Assembly: GCA_030705945.1 (NCBI GenBank)
Contig: JAUZPS010000145.1
Span: forward strand, 1 to 9,569
DNA from: Bacillota bacterium
GTDB taxonomy: Bacteria; Bacillota; Clostridia; Acetivibrionales; DSM-2933
DNA length: 9,569 nt
Reading direction: 5' to 3'
The notes beneath the pieces were generated by a model. That model did not search any database, had not been told where the DNA came from, and worked only from the letters and a program-made list of their open reading frames with translations. A program made the position numbers and the translations under genes. This document shows, one piece after another, positions 7,212-9,569 of the stretch. Position 1 is the first letter of the stretch. Every line of letters starts with the position of its first letter.

Positions 7212-8981
7212 TTATCTATATTCTGAATTAATAGTTATTGTAATTACAGTTCCGATCCCGGGCTTACTGTAAATATCAAATGAAAATTCAGTTCCATAGT
7301 ATGCTTTAAGTCTCTCTAAAATATTTTTAATAGCATAACCACTACCGCTTGAGCTTTCAACTCTTCCGGATAGTATTTCCTTCATAACGCTAGAGTTTAT
7401 ACCTACTCCATCGTCGATGATCTGGAAATAAAGCTTGTTTACATGGAGCCATGCCTTTATCAAGATGGTTCCATGACTTCTTTTAGGTTCTATGCCATGG
7501 TTTAACGCATTTTCTACCAATGGCTGAAGAATGTTTTTAATTATTTTACAGTTATTTACGCTTTCATCTATAAGATATTCAGCATCAAACCTGTCTTCGA
7601 ACCGTATTTTTTGAATCTGCAGAAATGACCTAACCATCTCAAGCTCTTCGCTTACATAAATAAGACTGTTGCCTTTGCTCAACACAAGTCTGTAAAACTT
7701 TGCAAGGGAATTTGACATTTTGACTACATCTTTGGAATTATCTTTTCTGGCAACCCAAGAGATTGTAGCCAGCGTATTATATAAAAAGTGAGGATTTATT
7801 TGCATTTCCCAGGCCTTTAGCTCTGCTTCTCTTTCCAGCAAACGGCTCTTATAAACCATTTCTACAAGTTCATGGATTCTGCTAGTCATATTATTGAAGG
7901 TAAGGGCCAGTTCCCCGAATTCATCCATTGCTTTTACAGGAACTGAAACTGCAAGATTATTGTCATTAACCTGTTTCATTGCTTTAACCATTTTTTTTAT
8001 CCTTCCAAGGAGCGCTCCGGTTGTAAAATATATGATCACTCCCAGAATTATTGATGAGATGATTAGCAAAATGATAGTATTTTTAAGTGAGTTATTAATC
8101 TCATTGTTGAAATTTTTTACTGGAAATAAGCCTATAATGCTGCAGTTGATTTCATCTATGGGGAGATTAATTAGGATTGACTTTTCACCGTTGATTTTTA
8201 TAGATTTGCTGATTCTTTTGCTGGTGACAAAGTCGGTAATACCGATGCTGGAGATGTCTTTTTTGAATAGTTCAGGAATATTTCTGGACACAATGCGGTT
8301 TGAAGAGTCTACAATAAAAACCCTTCCTAGCTTGCTAATTACAGGATCTCGCAGCATGTCAAAAAGCGCGTCTTCTTTAACTTCTGCTTCAAGCGCGCCG
8401 GATTTGTATATTACTTCGCTATATGAAAAAACCTGTTCGGGACTGCTGGAATTAGAATCAAGCATGTTATATGTAGAGTCATGAATACTTTTCCAGCCAC
8501 TTGTTTTGGGTTCGGTCTGAGCAGCCTTAAAATATAATTGGGGGGATTCCCAAAATCTTATACTGTAGTAATTATTCATTCTTTGAGAAATGATTACATT
8601 TCTCATATAAATCCGTATGGAGTAAAAGGCGTTGTTCTGACTTAAAATGGTTTTCACAATTGGAGAAAAATCAAATTGATAGTCGTACACCTTATAAATA
8701 TAATTTTCATAATATGAACTCATAAAATCTTTAAAACTTTTGTCATTTGACAGTACCTGAGATAAGTTTTCAATTACTTTTCCTTTTTGAACAATACTTG
8801 CCTTCGTTTGCAGCAGGTTTTGCTCCATTATAAGCCGAGCCTGATCTACTGTGGAATTGGAGTTCTGGTAATATATATAGAAGCCTGTCAGTATCAAAGG
8901 AATTGCAAGGATTGCAAAATAAGCTGAAACAAACTTCCAACTTACACTTAGATTTCTTACAAAATTTATAAACGATTTCAC
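7212..8981 (-). CDS. Membrane sensor histidine kinase, YesM-like (His_kinase/HATPase)
   Basis: The 589-residue protein has transmembrane segments at about 18-38 and 301-320 bracketing a 260-residue extracellular sensor region. Next come a HAMP-like linker (about 320-375) and a YesM-type kinase core with the phospho-acceptor His398 in MQINPHFLYNTL. ATP-binding motifs follow: N-box ENALNHG (490-496), G1 DDGVGI (523-528) and G2 SGSGYAIKNILERL (545-558). It should detect an extracellular sugar or a liganded binding protein and phosphorylate the adjacent regulator. The start is taken as GTG 8981, 5 nt after GGAGG. A TTG at 8993 would add four residues (MEEH), but the codons for two of them are the Shine-Dalgarno itself; the ATG one base out of frame hits TGA at once. 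First gene of the cluster. Confidence 0.93.
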   Translation of the reverse strand: MKSFINFVRNLSVSWKFVSAYFAILAIPLILTGFYIYYQNSNSTVDQARLIMEQNLLQTKASIVQKGKVIENLSQVLSNDKSFKDFMSSYYENYIYKVYDYQFDFSPIVKTILSQNNAFYSIRIYMRNVIISQRMNNYYSIRFWESPQLYFKAAQTEPKTSGWKSIHDSTYNMLDSNSSSPEQVFSYSEVIYKSGALEAEVKEDALFDMLRDPVISKLGRVFIVDSSNRIVSRNIPELFKKDISSIGITDFVTSKRISKSIKINGEKSILINLPIDEINCSIIGLFPVKNFNNEINNSLKNTIILLIISSIILGVIIYFTTGALLGRIKKMVKAMKQVNDNNLAVSVPVKAMDEFGELALTFNNMTSRIHELVEMVYKSRLLEREAELKAWEMQINPHFLYNTLATISWVARKDNSKDVVKMSNSLAKFYRLVLSKGNSLIYVSEELEMVRSFLQIQKIRFEDRFDAEYLIDESVNNCKIIKNILQPLVENALNHGIEPKRSHGTILIKAWLHVNKLYFQIIDDGVGINSSVMKEILSGRVESSSGSGYAIKNILERLKAYYGTEFSFDIYSKPGIGTVITITINSEYR

Positions 8982-9028
8982 ATGCTCCTCCAAAGGAAAT
9001 AGTAAATTAGTGTTAAAATCCCGAAATC

Positions 9029-9057
9029 AGTATATCAAATAGAAGTGTTAAAAACAA
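9029..9057 (-). promoter_or_regulatory. Candidate sigma-A-type promoter for the kinase-regulator operon
   Basis: On the minus strand, TTGTTT (9052-9057) and TATACT (9029-9034) are separated by 17 nt. The -10 matches the consensus at 5 of 6 positions and the -35 keeps TTG. Transcription would start near 9022, giving a leader of about 40 nt before GTG 8981. Core element C begins 10 bp upstream, so it could influence this promoter. Confidence 0.4.
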
Positions 9058-9066
9058 TCAATTGAA

Positions 9067-9173
9067 TAAGGGAGTTTCAAAAAATTCCTTGTTCAAGTTT
9101 TGTATGATGAAAACCTATTATATCAAGTTTTTGAAACTCCCAGTTGACCAGTTTATTTTTTGATACTACCTAA
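9067..9173 (+). mobile_element. MITE-like core element, copy C (101 bp plus flanking TAA)
   Basis: The element 9070-9170 is flanked by TAA at 9067-9069 and 9171-9173. It is the best-preserved copy: the left end GGGAGTTTCAAAAA pairs perfectly over 14 bp with the internal arm TTTTTGAAACTCCC (9128-9141). The left end also matches the distal end, which reads GGTAGTATCAAAAAAT on the minus strand. After the right TAA comes ATGCTATTAAT, a shortened version of the host-palindrome end. No ORF. Confidence 0.75.
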
Positions 9174-9193
9174 ATGCTATTAATAGAAAATGT

Positions 9194-9231
9194 GTTGATT
9201 ATAAAAACAGGAATTGATTTTTATTATGTAC
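9194..9231 (+). repeat. 38-nt upstream block, copy 2
   Basis: This is the plus-strand counterpart of 5208-5245, with 33 of 38 identities and a shared GAATTGATTTTTA run. It lies just right of core C as the other copy lies beyond core B. It reads away from the kinase gene, with no gene visible downstream before the window ends. Confidence 0.65.
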
Positions 9232-9300
9232 ATTACTGGATTTTTAAAATTATAATCTTTATTATAAGGCTATATGAATCGTGAAAAAGATTTTACATGG

Positions 9301-9329
9301 GCAAATGAAGTTAAAGCATCTTCATTTGC
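9301..9329. repeat. Perfect 10-bp hairpin in the upstream region
   Basis: GCAAATGAAG (9301-9310) and CTTCATTTGC (9320-9329) pair perfectly around a 9-nt loop, TTAAAGCAT. The TTAAAGC loop and preceding TTTTACAT resemble the third host palindrome at 9506-9569, so it may be a diverged relative. There is no U-tract strong enough for a terminator. Confidence 0.45.
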
Positions 9330-9419
9330 AAAATAATATGGAATTTGCTCGATTTAGAAAATCAAGTTGTATGTTTCATGATTTCAAAAGTAAATGCGAA
9401 ATGTTTATTACGAAACATA

Positions 9420-9495
9420 TAAGGTCGTTTCAAAAAATTCCTTGTTCAAGTTTATATGATGAAAACCCATTATATCAAGTTTTTGAAACGACTAA
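9420..9495 (+). mobile_element. Short core element, copy D (70 bp plus flanking TAA)
   Basis: The element 9423-9492 matches the first 70 bp of the longer cores but lacks the distal about 30 bp (the GTTGACCAG stretch and GATACTACC end). Its right end is instead the internal arm: GTCGTTTCAAAAA (9424-9436) pairs perfectly with TTTTTGAAACGAC (9480-9492). TAA still flanks both sides (9420-9422, 9493-9495), which suggests the short form can insert on its own. Confidence 0.7.
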
Positions 9496-9569
9496 ATAAA
9501 AAGCAATTAATCTTTTACATTTGCCTATCACAAAATAACGTTAAAGCGTTCGTTATTTTGCTCCGTCAA
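9496..9569 (+). repeat. Host palindromic repeat, copy 3, cut by the window edge
   Basis: It contains ATTAATCTTTTACATTT (9506-9522) followed by a perfect 10-bp stem CAAAATAACG (9531-9540) / CGTTATTTTG (9551-9560). This is the layout of the left half and inner hairpin of host copies 1 and 2. The closing inverted end is expected just beyond base 9569. Core D lies immediately to its left, probably inserted in its outer arm. Confidence 0.6.

Larger units (their letters stand above)
8982..9569. other. Gene-free, repeat-rich region upstream of the kinase
   Basis: It holds a candidate kinase promoter (9029-9057), core elements C and D, the inverted copy of the 38-nt block (9194-9231), a 10-bp hairpin (9301-9329) and the beginning of a third host palindrome at the right edge. 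The only plus-strand ORF of note (9281-9499) has no ribosome site and ends inside core D, so I do not call it. No transposase is visible. The region reads as an accumulation site for small repeats. Confidence 0.65.

Noticed and set aside
7894..8484. 196-residue plus-strand ORF opposite the kinase gene
   Set aside because: Entirely antisense to a well-supported kinase coding region; its hydrophobic composition is what the complement of that frame gives.
9281..9499. 72-residue plus-strand ORF upstream of the kinase
   Set aside because: GTG start without a Shine-Dalgarno, no recognisable motif, and its last third is encoded by core element D, so it is most likely a chance frame across repeats.
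2860..9569. Repeats considered as a CRISPR array or phage attachment site
   Set aside because: Copies are dispersed singly kilobases apart, in both orientations, without regular spacers, cas genes, integrase or tRNA.

Overview
The window looks like chromosomal DNA from a plant-polysaccharide-degrading, low-G+C Firmicute, probably a clostridial or Paenibacillus-like bacterium. The pointers are A+T-rich intergenic DNA, strong purine-rich Shine-Dalgarno sites, GTG and TTG starts, a lipoprotein solute-binding protein with a Ser/Ala/Pro/Asn-rich tether, and a YesM/YesN-type two-component pair beside an LplABC-type sugar importer. The species cannot be named from sequence alone.

Layout. Positions 1-837 (+) are the 3' end of a GH74 xyloglucanase-type glycoside hydrolase that enters from the left edge. 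A GC-rich hairpin at 921-951 lies between it and a convergent minus-strand cluster and probably terminates that cluster. In order of minus-strand transcription, the cluster is: sensor histidine kinase (8981-7212), AraC-type response regulator (7158-5512), LplB-type permease (5153-4158), LplC/YtcP-type permease (4013-3066), and a lipoprotein oligosaccharide-binding protein (2763-967). No ABC ATPase is encoded, which is usual for this family because a shared MsmX-like ATPase often serves several importers. The likely logic is that the kinase senses an extracellular sugar or a liganded binding protein, the regulator activates the importer genes, and the importer brings in oligosaccharides released outside the cell. 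The GH74 neighbour makes xyloglucan oligosaccharides a reasonable substrate guess, but this is inference.

The unusual part is the non-coding DNA. Each of the three longest gaps (2764-3065, 5154-5511 and the region upstream of the kinase, 8982-9569) carries copies of small mobile-looking repeats. One family, here called core, has about 100-bp copies at 2862-2961, 5290-5389 and 9070-9170 and a 70-bp form at 9423-9492. All four are flanked by TAA on both sides. A second family, here called host, is a near-perfect palindrome with ATTAATCTT..ACATTT ends. It appears at about 2813-3023, 5259-5467 and from about 9496 off the right edge. Removing the core plus one TAA from the first two host copies restores an 80-bp-class hairpin, so the cores appear to have inserted into the hosts. 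A separate 95-bp long hairpin sits between the two permease genes. No CRISPR, tRNA, rRNA, riboswitch or transposase gene was seen.
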